A DNA stretch of 21,037 bases from Acidocella sp. (GCA_028687415.1 JAQUAC010000004.1:1-21037); one strand, 5' to 3'; counted from the first letter of the stretch, positions 7,244 through 16,244 are shown. Notes: generated by a model from the letters alone, not told the origin. Numbers and translations are program-made.

Positions 7244-7582
7244 GTGGCATTCTGCAGCCGGTATCAGGCGATTCCGCAAGTGGCGGACTTTGCGAACAAT
7301 CCTGATGGCAGCAAGGGTGTTGTTTTTAATTGTGCGCAAGCGGTCGCGTCATCGCCGCCGCTAATGCAGGCGAATTCCAGCCTTACCTATACCTATGGAA
7401 CGGATGCGGAGCTGTTGGCGGCACAGCGGAATGCTCAGGCCTGCTGCATGAATGCCGGGCGGTCTCAGATGAGTTCCTCGATCATGCCGAATGCCGATGG
7501 GACGAAGACAATCATGTTCAAGTGCAACGGGCCATGGAGCATGGCTGAATTAGCTAAAACGTCCAGTTTGACGATCATATAA
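7244..7582 (+). CDS. Two-module cysteine protein, probably 5'-truncated (possible pseudogene)
   Basis: From GTG 7244 the frame gives 112 aa with no domain I can name. It contains two copies of a Cys-x25-Cys module exactly 64 residues apart: C4-C30 and C68-C94. Each ends in N-x-D-G-(S/T)-K, then F-x-C. Such paired Cys modules are common in exported lipoproteins, where they would form a disulfide. The similarity continues upstream of the GTG: a Tyr, an LL pair and Ala positions recur at the same 64-residue offset back to about 7202. The real coding region must therefore start earlier. That frame has no start codon between TGA 7175 and GTG 7244, and no ribosome site fits the GTG. An upstream TGC at 7184 followed by SSASKYQGG looks like a lipoprotein N-terminus. 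I infer a lipoprotein gene broken at its 5' end. Confidence 0.5.
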   Translation: MAFCSRYQAIPQVADFANNPDGSKGVVFNCAQAVASSPPLMQANSSLTYTYGTDAELLAAQRNAQACCMNAGRSQMSSSIMPNADGTKTIMFKCNGPWSMAELAKTSSLTII

Positions 7583-7598
7583 CGAAAGAAGTCAAATC

Positions 7599-7751
7599 AT
7601 GCTGCAGATTATTGTTATTGTTCTACTCGTGCTTGTGCTGCTGTCCTTCTTCGGCGGCTATTCTGGCTATGTGCCGTCCCATATAGGTTACGGCGGTGGC
7701 GGAGTTGGGCTTCTGCTCCTGATTGTCCTGCTTGTGCTGCTGCTGCGGTAA
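7599..7751 (+). CDS. DUF3309-type small membrane protein, 50 aa
   Basis: ATG 7599 starts a 50-codon frame ending at TAA 7749-7751. The product is two hydrophobic segments, MLQIIVIVLLVLVLLSFF and GVGLLLLIVLLVLLL, joined by a short Gly/Tyr/Pro/His linker containing YVPSHIGYGGG. This matches the layout of the DUF3309 family, tiny inner-membrane proteins of unknown function common in alphaproteobacteria. The ribosome site is weak (a GAAAGAAG stretch). It lies 16 nt after the cysteine-module gene, with a strong hairpin after it. Confidence 0.72.
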   Translation: MLQIIVIVLLVLVLLSFFGGYSGYVPSHIGYGGGGVGLLLLIVLLVLLLR

Positions 7752-7771
7752 ATTTGATTTCTGCCTGAAAT

Positions 7772-7815
7772 GCCCCCGGTTTGTGCCAGGTTAGAACCTG
7801 CACACAACCGGGGGC
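7772..7815. terminator. Bidirectional hairpin terminator between convergent genes
   Basis: The outer arms GCCCCCGGTT (7772-7781) and AACCGGGGGC (7806-7815) pair perfectly. The inside adds a further AGGTT/AACCT stem with a small asymmetry. It lies between the DUF3309-type gene and the end of glmS, with GTGTTTGT following on the plus strand. Confidence 0.75.
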
Positions 7816-7830
7816 GTGTTTGTCAGGCCC

Positions 7831-9648
<1,818 letters not shown>

Positions 9649-9678
9649 ATGACTCAACCCTTCGTAACGCGTTTCCTT

Positions 9679-9708
9679 GCGGTAGCCCCGGGGGGGCGCA
9701 TATGTCAA
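9679..9708 (-). promoter_or_regulatory. Putative glmS promoter
   Basis: On the minus strand a perfect TTGACA (9703-9708) is followed, after 17-18 nt, by a weak TACCGC (9679-9684) as the possible -10. The predicted start would leave a leader of about 25 nt before glmS ATG 9648. It lies inside the short divergent region shared with gph. Confidence 0.4.
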
Positions 9709-9744
9709 AGGAGTGGAAATTCAAAATCTATGACGGAGTATTTC

Positions 9745-10413
9745 ATGCGCGCGGTCATCTTTGATTTGGACGGGACGCTGATTGATTCCGCGCCGGATAT
9801 CGCGGCTGTCCTCAACCGCGTGCTGATGGCGGACGGGCTGGAGCCGCTGGCGGGCGATGAGGTGCGGACGATGATCGGCGATGGCGCGAAGGTGTTGCTG
9901 GAACGCGCATTTGCCGCGCGGGGGGCTGTGGCGGGGGCGCCGCATCTGGCGGCGTTCATCGCGGATTACGAGGCCAACCCGGTGGTGGAGACCGTGCCTT
10001 ATGCTGGCATCGTGCAGGCTTTGGCACTGCTGGCGGAAGCCGGGTACCCGCTGGGCGTCTGCACCAACAAGCCCATTGGCCCCACGCGCCGGATTCTGGA
10101 TGTGCTGGGCCTCAACCCGTTTTTTGGTGCCGTGGTCGGGGGGGACTCCACCCCTTATCGCAAACCTGACCCGCGGCATCTGGCCGTCGCGCTGGATGAA
10201 TTGGCGGCGCGGGAGGCGGTGATGATCGGCGACCATGAGAACGATATCCTGGCCGCCACCGGGCTGGGGCAGCCGAGCATTTTCGTACGCTGGGGCTATG
10301 GCCGGGCGGAAGCATCCTACACCGCCGACACCCCGATGGAGCTGCCGGGGCTGATCCGGGAGATCCCCATGGGTGAAGAAATTTCAGGGGTGGTGAGCTG
10401 CATTTCGGGTTGA
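9745..10413 (+). CDS. gph: HAD-family phosphatase, phosphoglycolate phosphatase type
   Basis: HAD motif I is FDLDGTLIDS (nucleophile D7, acid D9), motif II sits in CTNKP (T107), the motif III Lys is K140 in YRKPDP, and motif IV is GDHENDILAA (D163, D167). The 222-aa product has a helical cap between motifs I and II and matches Gph, which removes phosphate from 2-phosphoglycolate formed by DNA repair or oxygenase activity. Other small phosphomonoesters are possible substrates in this family. The start is ATG 9745 because GGAG lies 6 nt before it; ATG 9730 is in frame but badly placed. The stop overlaps the region where the iscR promoter is expected, and no terminator is visible between the genes. 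Confidence 0.87.
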   Translation: MRAVIFDLDGTLIDSAPDIAAVLNRVLMADGLEPLAGDEVRTMIGDGAKVLLERAFAARGAVAGAPHLAAFIADYEANPVVETVPYAGIVQALALLAEAGYPLGVCTNKPIGPTRRILDVLGLNPFFGAVVGGDSTPYRKPDPRHLAVALDELAAREAVMIGDHENDILAATGLGQPSIFVRWGYGRAEASYTADTPMELPGLIREIPMGEEISGVVSCISG

Positions 10414-10438
10414 CGCGCCGCACGGCATGCCCCAATTT
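10410..10438 (+). promoter_or_regulatory. Possible iscR-suf promoter
   Basis: TTGACG (10410-10415) is followed after 17 nt by CAATTT (10433-10438). Transcription would begin near 10445, at the edge of the IscR-like box, which suits repression. The -10 is poor; an alternative -35 TTGCAA at 10437-10442 cannot be excluded. Confidence 0.3.
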
Positions 10439-10445
10439 GCAAACA

Positions 10446-10460
10446 GGACTAAACCAGTCC
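10446..10460 (+). promoter_or_regulatory. IscR type-1-like operator
   Basis: GGACTAAACCAGTCC is a perfect inverted repeat (GGACT/AGTCC) around AAACC. The core GACT-AAACC-AGTC fits the E. coli type-1 IscR half-sites GACT and AGTC with the same 5-nt spacer; one spacer base departs from the A/T-rich consensus. It ends 16 nt before the start of the gene for an IscR/Rrf2 protein that retains the three Fe-S cysteines. Autoregulation of the whole suf operon by [2Fe-2S]-IscR is the natural inference. Confidence 0.72.
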
Positions 10461-10476
10461 GTTTACTGGAGCGGCT

Positions 10477-10932
10477 ATGCTGAAACTGTCCCGTTTGACC
10501 GATTACGCCGTGGCGGCGCTGGTGCGCCTGAGCACGGCTGAGGGGGTTGAGACCTCTCCGGGCATCGCGGCGTCCATAGGCGTGCCGGAGCCCACAGTGG
10601 CGAAGGTGCTGAAGGCGCTGGCGGGGCAGGGGTTGGTGATTTCCACACGCGGCGCGCGGGGCGGCTACAGGCTGGGCCGGGGGCTGGAGGAAGTATCTGT
10701 GGCCGAGGTTATTTGCGCCATAGACGGGCCCATAGCGCTGACCTCCTGCGTGGAAGGGGCGACCGGCGGTTGCGGGAGCCAGTCCCTTTGCCCCGTGGCG
10801 GGGCGGTGGGACCCGGTGAATGAAGCCATTCGCACAGCACTGAGCAAGATCACCCTGGCCGACATGGCTGCTGCCGCGCTCCCGCCCGGTCTGCGCCTGC
10901 CTGTGTCCGAGCCGATGAATGAGGTTGCATGA
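10477..10932 (+). CDS. iscR: Rrf2-family Fe-S-sensing regulator of the suf operon (IscR-like)
   Basis: This 151-aa Rrf2 protein has the N-terminal winged helix-turn-helix (MLKLSRLTDYAVAALVRL, then PEPTVAKVLKALAGQGLV and the wing RGARGGYRL). Its Fe-S ligand loop has cysteines C91, C99 and C105 (C-x7-C-x5-C). IscR/SUF-type regulators bind [2Fe-2S] and repress when clusters are plentiful. GGAG lies 5 nt before ATG 10477, and an IscR-like operator overlaps the expected start of transcription. The stop overlaps the sufB ATG (ATGA), making it the first gene of the operon. It could equally be named a SUF-system Rrf2 regulator; RirA and NsrR are less likely given its operon position and operator. Confidence 0.92.
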   Translation: MLKLSRLTDYAVAALVRLSTAEGVETSPGIAASIGVPEPTVAKVLKALAGQGLVISTRGARGGYRLGRGLEEVSVAEVICAIDGPIALTSCVEGATGGCGSQSLCPVAGRWDPVNEAIRTALSKITLADMAAAALPPGLRLPVSEPMNEVA

Positions 10933-12377
10933 TGTCTGCCACGACTGAAAACACCGTCCACGAGATGGCGGCACAGAAATACAAATACGGGTTCACCACC
11001 GACATCGCGATGGAGGAGTTCCCCAAGGGGCTCAACGAGGACATCGTGCGGCTGATCTCGGCCAAGAAAAGCGAGCCGGCGTGGATGCTGGACTGGCGGC
11101 TGAAAGCCTTTGCCATGTGGCAGAAGATGGAGGAGCCGCATTGGGCCCGCATCCACCACCCGCCGATTGATTATGACGACCTTTATTACTACGCCGCTCC
11201 GTCGGCCCCGGCGCCGAAATCGCTGGATGAGGTGGACCCTAGCCTGCTCGATATGTACGAGAAGCTGGGCATTCCGCTGAACGAGCGGGCCGCGCTGGCG
11301 GGCGTGGCGGTGGATGCGGTGTTCGATTCAGTCTCGGTTGCCACCACTTTTCGCGAGACACTCTCCAAGGCGGGCGTGATCTTCTGCCCGATCTCCGAGG
11401 CGGTGCGCGAGCATCCGGAACTGGTGCGGGAGTATCTTGGCTCCGTGGTGCCGGTGGCGGATAATTATTTCGCGGCGCTGAACTCGGCCGTGTTCTCCGA
11501 TGGCAGCTTCGTCTATATCCCCAAGGGGGTGCGCTGCCCGATGGAGCTGTCCACCTATTTCCGCATCAACGCCAAGAATACCGGGCAGTTCGAGCGCACG
11601 CTGATCATCGCGGCGGAGGGCGCCAGCGTCTCTTATCTGGAGGGCTGCACCGCGCCGATGCGCGATGAGAACCAGCTGCATGCGGCGGTGGTGGAGCTGG
11701 TGGCGCTGGATGAGGCGAAGATTAAGTACAGCACCGTGCAGAACTGGTATCCGGGTGATGCCGATGGCAAGGGCGGAATTTATAATTTCGTGACCAAGCG
11801 CGGTGCCTGCCGGGGCAGGAACTCCAAGATATCCTGGACTCAAGTTGAGACCGGCTCGGCGATTACCTGGAAATACCCATCCTGCATCCTGCAAGGCGAT
11901 GGCTCGGTGGGCGAGTTCTACTCGGTGGCGGTGACGAATAATTTCCAGCAGGCGGATACCGGCACCAAGATGATCCATCTGGGCAAGAACACCAGCAGCA
12001 CGATCATCTCCAAGGGCATTTCCGCTGGGCATTCCAACAACACCTATCGCGGGCTGGTGAAGATCATGCCCGGAGCCTCGGGGGCGCGGAATTTCACCCA
12101 GTGCGATTCATTGCTGATCGGCGACCAGTGCGGCGCGCATACGGTGCCGTATATCGAGAGCCGCAACATGTCCGCCAAGGTGGAACATGAAGCCACGACC
12201 TCGAAGATCGCCGAGGACCAGCTCTTCTACTGCCGCTCGCGCGGGCTTAGCCAGGAGGATGCGGTGGGGCTGATCGTAAATGGTTTCTGCAAGGATGTTC
12301 TGAAGGAACTCCCCATGGAATTCGCCGTTGAGGCGCAAAAACTCCTGTCTGTTTCTCTGGAAGGTTCTGTCGGCTGA
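10929..12377 (+). CDS. sufB: Fe-S cluster scaffold protein SufB
   Basis: SufB is the core scaffold of the cytoplasmic SufBC2D complex, where nascent clusters form. The 482-aa protein has the usual N-terminal helical part (KYKYGFTTDIAMEEFPKGL), the right-handed beta-helix core, and the conserved QCDSLLIGDQCGAHTVPYIE segment whose first Cys corresponds to the catalytic Cys405 of E. coli SufB. The C-terminal helix IAEDQLFYCRSRG is also present. Length is normal. ATG 10929 overlaps the iscR stop; ATG 10932 is next and is better spaced (7 nt) from GAGG. Its TGA overlaps the sufC ATG by one base. Confidence 0.98.
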   Translation: MMSATTENTVHEMAAQKYKYGFTTDIAMEEFPKGLNEDIVRLISAKKSEPAWMLDWRLKAFAMWQKMEEPHWARIHHPPIDYDDLYYYAAPSAPAPKSLDEVDPSLLDMYEKLGIPLNERAALAGVAVDAVFDSVSVATTFRETLSKAGVIFCPISEAVREHPELVREYLGSVVPVADNYFAALNSAVFSDGSFVYIPKGVRCPMELSTYFRINAKNTGQFERTLIIAAEGASVSYLEGCTAPMRDENQLHAAVVELVALDEAKIKYSTVQNWYPGDADGKGGIYNFVTKRGACRGRNSKISWTQVETGSAITWKYPSCILQGDGSVGEFYSVAVTNNFQQADTGTKMIHLGKNTSSTIISKGISAGHSNNTYRGLVKIMPGASGARNFTQCDSLLIGDQCGAHTVPYIESRNMSAKVEHEATTSKIAEDQLFYCRSRGLSQEDAVGLIVNGFCKDVLKELPMEFAVEAQKLLSVSLEGSVG

Positions 12378-13120
12378 TGTTGGAAATCAAGAATCTGCAT
12401 GCGCGCATTGGCGAAAAGGAAATTCTTCGCGGTGTGAACCTAGTGGTGCCGGATGGTGAAATTCATGCCATCATGGGCCCCAACGGCGCTGGCAAGTCCA
12501 CGCTCTCTTATGTGCTCTCGGGCCGTGACGGCTATGAGGTGACCGAGGGCGAGGCGATTTATAACGGCCAGAATGTTCTGGAGATGGAGCCGGAAGTCCG
12601 TGCCGCCGCCGGTATTTTTCTGGCCTTTCAGTATCCGGTGGAACTCACTGGCGTGGGCAATGCCAACTTCCTGCGCACGGCGCTGAATGCCATTCGCCGC
12701 AAGCGCGGTGAGGCGGAGCTGGATGCGGTGGCGTTCCTGAAGCTCGCTCGTGCGGCGGCAAAGACGCTGCAAATGAAAGAGGATTTTCTCAAGCGCAACG
12801 TGAATGTCGGGTTCTCGGGTGGTGAGAAGAAGCGCAACGAGATGCTGCAAATGGCGCTGCTGCAACCGGGCCTCGCGATTTTGGACGAGACGGATTCCGG
12901 GCTTGATATCGACGCGCTGAAGATTGTGGCCGAGGGTGTGAACGCGCTGCGCAGTCCGAAATTCTCGGCGCTGGTCATCACGCATTATCAGCGTTTGCTC
13001 GACCATATTGTGCCGGATGTGGTGCATGTGCTGGCAGGCGGGCGCATTGTGCGCTCCGGCTCGAAGGAACTGGCGCTGGAGCTGGAAGCGCACGGCTATG
13101 CCGGGCTGGAAGCCGCTTGA
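12377..13120 (+). CDS. sufC: Fe-S assembly ATPase SufC
   Basis: SufC is the ABC-type ATPase that drives conformational change of SufB-SufD during cluster assembly; it is soluble and not a transporter. The 247-aa protein shows Walker A GPNGAGKST (34-42), the Q-loop in FLAFQYPVE (Q85), the SufC-type signature FSGGEKKRNE (147-155), Walker B LAILDETDSGLD (from 167) and the H-loop at H203. It starts inside the sufB stop (TGATG) and ends 1 nt before the sufD start. Confidence 0.98.
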   Translation: MLEIKNLHARIGEKEILRGVNLVVPDGEIHAIMGPNGAGKSTLSYVLSGRDGYEVTEGEAIYNGQNVLEMEPEVRAAAGIFLAFQYPVELTGVGNANFLRTALNAIRRKRGEAELDAVAFLKLARAAAKTLQMKEDFLKRNVNVGFSGGEKKRNEMLQMALLQPGLAILDETDSGLDIDALKIVAEGVNALRSPKFSALVITHYQRLLDHIVPDVVHVLAGGRIVRSGSKELALELEAHGYAGLEAA

Positions 13121-13121
13121 G

Positions 13122-14219
13122 ATGACAGCACTGCCAACCCGCAAGCTGGAAGCCTGGCGCTATACGGATCTGCGAGCGCTCTCGGCGATGTCCTTTGGCG
13201 AGGTACCAAATCCGCCAGCACCTGTGCTGCCGGACTTGGCACTGCCGCGCTTAGTGTTTCTGAATGGCGTGTCCAGTGAAAACCTGTCGTCCGCGGTGCC
13301 TTATGCGCGCGGGTTTGAGGCCGTGGCGGAGCCTTCGGCCGAGCCGCTGGCACTCATCAATGCCGCCCATGCGCAGCAGGGCATCACGCTGGAGATTCCC
13401 GCAGGCGTTGATGCTGGCACTGTGCTGCTGATTTCGCAGGCTGGCGGGACCGTGCCGTTCGCCTTTCATCCGCGTCACCGGATTACGCTCGGTGCCGGGG
13501 CACGGCTGACGATTATTGAGATCGCCAAAGGTGATGGTGTGTACTGGCATAATCCGGTCACGGATATTGTGTTGCAGGATGGCGCGAAGCTTGAACATGT
13601 ACGGTTGCAGGATGAAAGCCGCGAGGCGTTTAACCTGAGCACCATTCGCGCGGAGATCGCGGAAAACGCCGCCTATGAGCATTTCACAGCAACCATCGGG
13701 GCGAAACTCTCGCGCACGGAAATTCATGCGGCGCTTTTGGGCACGAACGCGCTTGTGCATCTGAATGCCGCCCAGCTGCTTACCGGCACGCAGCATGGTG
13801 ATTTTACCTCGGTCATCGCGCACAAGGCGCCGAACTGCGCCTCGCGGCAGACGGTGAAATCGGTGCTGGCGGAGAAGGCGCGGGGGGTGTTCCAGGGGCG
13901 CATCGAGGTCGCGCGGGTGGCGCAGAAGACCGATGGCTACCAGATGAATCAGGCTCTGCTGCTCTCACCGGATGCGGAAATGGATATCAAGCCTGAGCTT
14001 GAGATTTTCGCGGATGACGTGAAATGCAGCCATGGTGCCACCATTGGCGCGCTTGATAATGAGCAGGTGTTTTACCTTCGTTCACGCGGCATTCCCGAGG
14101 CTGAGGCGCGCTCCATGCTGATCCGCGCTTTTCTGGAGGAAGCGCTGGAGCCTGTGGCGCAGGCAGATGCAAAGGCACTGCTGGAAGCGGAAATCGAAAC
14201 ATGGTGGGTGAAACAATGA
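13122..14219 (+). CDS. sufD: Fe-S assembly protein SufD
   Basis: SufD pairs with SufB in the SufBC2D scaffold and helps with iron entry. Start ATG 13122 (MTALPTRKLEAWRYTDLRAL) is chosen because it follows the sufC stop by one base and the family's EAWRYTDL motif comes right after. The 365-aa product has the beta-helix core and the conserved DVKCSHGATIGALD segment, holding the Cys and His equivalent to C358/H360 of E. coli SufD, then QVFYLRSRGI. It is shorter than E. coli SufD (423 aa) because most of the N-terminal helical region is missing, a form also common in alphaproteobacteria. The stop overlaps the sufS ATG (ATGA). Confidence 0.95.
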   Translation: MTALPTRKLEAWRYTDLRALSAMSFGEVPNPPAPVLPDLALPRLVFLNGVSSENLSSAVPYARGFEAVAEPSAEPLALINAAHAQQGITLEIPAGVDAGTVLLISQAGGTVPFAFHPRHRITLGAGARLTIIEIAKGDGVYWHNPVTDIVLQDGAKLEHVRLQDESREAFNLSTIRAEIAENAAYEHFTATIGAKLSRTEIHAALLGTNALVHLNAAQLLTGTQHGDFTSVIAHKAPNCASRQTVKSVLAEKARGVFQGRIEVARVAQKTDGYQMNQALLLSPDAEMDIKPELEIFADDVKCSHGATIGALDNEQVFYLRSRGIPEAEARSMLIRAFLEEALEPVAQADAKALLEAEIETWWVKQ

Positions 14220-15454
14220 GTGCTACTCTGCAACATATTGATATCGCCGCCATCCGTGAAGATTTCCCGATTCTGTCGCAACAGGTGCATGGCAAGACAT
14301 TCGTGTATCTGGATTCCGGGGCATCGGCGCAGAAGCCCCGCCAGGTGATTGACGCGATGAGCTATGTGATGGAGGCGCAATACGCCAACGTGCATCGCGG
14401 GCTGCATTATATGTCTGAGAAAACCTCGGATGCTTACGAGGTAGTACGCGACAAGGTGGCGGCGTTCATCAATGCCGGTTCGCGAGATGAGATCGTATTC
14501 ACGCGTAACGCCACGGAATCCATCAACCTTGTGGCTTATACCTATGGCCGCACGGTGCTGAAGCCTGGAGATGCGGTGGCGGTTTCGCAGATGGAGCACC
14601 ACGCCAATCTGGTGCCCTGGCAGATGCTGCGCGATGCGCATGGCACCGAGCTACGGATTATCAAAATCACTGATTCCGGCGAGATCGATTTCAATTCGAT
14701 GGAGGAAGTGTTCGCTGATGGCAAGGTGAAGCTGCTTGCCATCACGCAGATGTCCAACGTGCTTGGCAGCTACACGCCGGTGGAGCGGCTGGCCAAATTT
14801 GCACATGAGCGTGGCGCGAAAATTCTGCTGGATGGATCGCAGGCGATCGTTCACCGTAAGGTGGATGTGCAGGCCATTGATGCGGATTTCTACGTATTCT
14901 CTGGGCACAAGCTTTACGGCCCCACGGGCATTGGCGTGCTCTATGCCAAGGCTGAACTGCTGGAGGCGATGCCGCCTTTCCTCGGCGGCGGCGATATGAT
15001 CGCGTCTGTGTCCTATGAAAAATCCACCTGGGCGAAGCCGCCGCACCGTTTTGAGGCCGGGACACCGGCGATCATCGAGACCATTGGGCTGGGGGCGGCG
15101 ATTGATTATGTGCAGGGCATTGGCTTCGAGGCGATTGCCGCGCATGAGCAGGTGCTGACCGAACATGCGCTCGCCACCTTGGATAATATCGAGGGCTTGC
15201 GCATTATTGGCCGTGCGCAGGACCGTGGCGGGGTGATCTCCTTTGTGATGAAAGACGTGCACGCGCATGATATCGCGACGCTGCTCGACCGCCAGGGTAT
15301 TGCCGTGCGTGCCGGGCAGCATTGCGCCGAGCCGCTGATGGGCCGTTTGGGCGTGACCAGCACCGCGCGCGCCAGCTTCGGGGTGTACACGCTACCCGAG
15401 GAAATCGACGCGCTGGCGGCGGGGTTGCAGCGTATCAGGAAGATTTTCGCATGA
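14216..15454 (+). CDS. sufS: Cysteine desulfurase SufS
   Basis: SufS is a PLP enzyme that removes sulfur from L-cysteine as a persulfide for cluster assembly. The 412-aa product is a class V aminotransferase-fold, group II desulfurase. The PLP Lys is K232 in FSGHKLYGPTGIGVLY, the cofactor His is in QMEHHANLVPW (129-130), and the active Cys is C370 in RAGQHCAEPLMGRLG on the short group II loop. ATG 14216 is chosen because it overlaps the sufD stop (ATGA); an ATG 15 nt upstream is in frame but lies inside sufD. The stop overlaps the sufU start (ATGA). Confidence 0.97.
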   Translation: MSATLQHIDIAAIREDFPILSQQVHGKTFVYLDSGASAQKPRQVIDAMSYVMEAQYANVHRGLHYMSEKTSDAYEVVRDKVAAFINAGSRDEIVFTRNATESINLVAYTYGRTVLKPGDAVAVSQMEHHANLVPWQMLRDAHGTELRIIKITDSGEIDFNSMEEVFADGKVKLLAITQMSNVLGSYTPVERLAKFAHERGAKILLDGSQAIVHRKVDVQAIDADFYVFSGHKLYGPTGIGVLYAKAELLEAMPPFLGGGDMIASVSYEKSTWAKPPHRFEAGTPAIIETIGLGAAIDYVQGIGFEAIAAHEQVLTEHALATLDNIEGLRIIGRAQDRGGVISFVMKDVHAHDIATLLDRQGIAVRAGQHCAEPLMGRLGVTSTARASFGVYTLPEEIDALAAGLQRIRKIFA

Positions 15455-15855
15455 ATACGAGCCTCTACCAGAACGCGGTGGTGGAGCGCAGCCGGCACCC
15501 TCGTTTCGCGGGGCACCCGGCGGTGTTCGACCTGCACGGGCGCGGCGCCAACCCGCTTTGCGGTGATGCGGTGGATGTGTTCGTCACGCGCGAGGGCATG
15601 CATGTGGCTCATGAATCTCATGGTTGCGCCATCATGACCGCCAGCGCCGACCTCATGGCCGGGGCGGTGGCGGGCAAGAGCCCGGAAGAGATCGCGGCAT
15701 TGCGCCGGAGTTTTGAAACTACCGTGAAGACAGGCCGGGAAAATCCGGAACTGGGGGAATTGAATGCGCTTGCAGGCGTTTCGGAATTTGCGTCCCGTAT
15801 TCGCTGTGCCACGCTTCCTTGGAGCGCGTTGGCGGAGGCCCTCGACCATGGCTGA
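15451..15855 (+). CDS. sufU: SufU-type sulfur acceptor / Fe-S assembly protein
   Basis: SufU proteins bind zinc and take persulfide sulfur from SufS. The 134-aa product has all the SufU ligands: C37 and D39 in NPLCGD, C59 in HGCAIMTASADLM, and C119 in RIRCATLPW. The 60-residue gap between the second and third Cys contains the insertion that separates SufU from IscU (gap about 43). No SufE gene is present, so SufU probably fills that role. The start at ATG 15451 overlaps the sufS stop (ATGA). An upstream in-frame extension back to 15322 is rejected because it lies inside sufS. The stop lies 8 nt inside the next gene. Confidence 0.93.
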   Translation: MNTSLYQNAVVERSRHPRFAGHPAVFDLHGRGANPLCGDAVDVFVTREGMHVAHESHGCAIMTASADLMAGAVAGKSPEEIAALRRSFETTVKTGRENPELGELNALAGVSEFASRIRCATLPWSALAEALDHG

Positions 15856-16237
15856 GGACAAAACTCCCATGGCCGTGCCCGAGGAAAAAATGGTGCCGGT
15901 GACGAGCTGGACACCGGATGGCGAAACCACGGCGAAGGTGACGGAGGATGCCGTGATCGGCGCCATCGCCACTGTGTATGACCCGGAAATCCCGGTGAAT
16001 ATCTACGAACTCGGGTTGATTTATGCTATCGAGATAGCGGAGAACGGGGACGTGAAGGTGGAGATGACCCTCACGGCGCCTGGTTGCCCCTCGGCGCAGG
16101 AACTGCCCGAGATGGTGCGCAACGCCATCGCCTGCGTGGACGGCGTGGGTGATGTGAGCGTCGATACGGTGTGGGACCCGCCATGGGATCAGAGCCGGAT
16201 GAGCGAAGAGGCCCGTCTCTCGCTAAACATGTTTTGA
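15848..16237 (+). CDS. sufT: SUF-associated MIP18/DUF59 protein SufT
   Basis: SufT-type DUF59 proteins aid Fe-S cluster delivery and maturation of client proteins. The 129-aa product has a ~35-residue variable N-terminus, then the DUF59 signature DAVIGAIATVYDPEIPVNIYELGLIY, the conserved TLTAPGCPSAQELP with C80, and the DTVWDPPWDQSRMSEEARLSL ending typical of the SUF-operon form. ATG 15848 is chosen because CGGAGG lies 9 nt before it; it overlaps the end of sufU by 8 nt. A second Met at residue 8 is possible. Confidence 0.94.
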   Translation: MAEDKTPMAVPEEKMVPVTSWTPDGETTAKVTEDAVIGAIATVYDPEIPVNIYELGLIYAIEIAENGDVKVEMTLTAPGCPSAQELPEMVRNAIACVDGVGDVSVDTVWDPPWDQSRMSEEARLSLNMF

Positions 16238-16244
16238 GGATAAA

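Noticed and set aside
9649..9708. N-terminal extension of glmS from TTG 9708
   Set aside because: GlmS needs Cys directly after the initiator Met; MCGIVG at 9648 with its ribosome site is the true start.
9649..9744. glmS ribozyme in the glmS leader
   Set aside because: The leader is under 100 nt, lacks room for the ribozyme core, and the element is known from Firmicutes rather than this group.
13008..13121. N-terminal extension of sufD
   Set aside because: It lies wholly inside sufC and encodes Cys/Trp/Arg-rich sequence unlike SufD; ATG 13122 fits the family.
15322..15450. N-terminal extension of sufU
   Set aside because: It lies inside sufS and is Arg-rich out-of-frame sequence; ATG 15451 gives a normal SufU.
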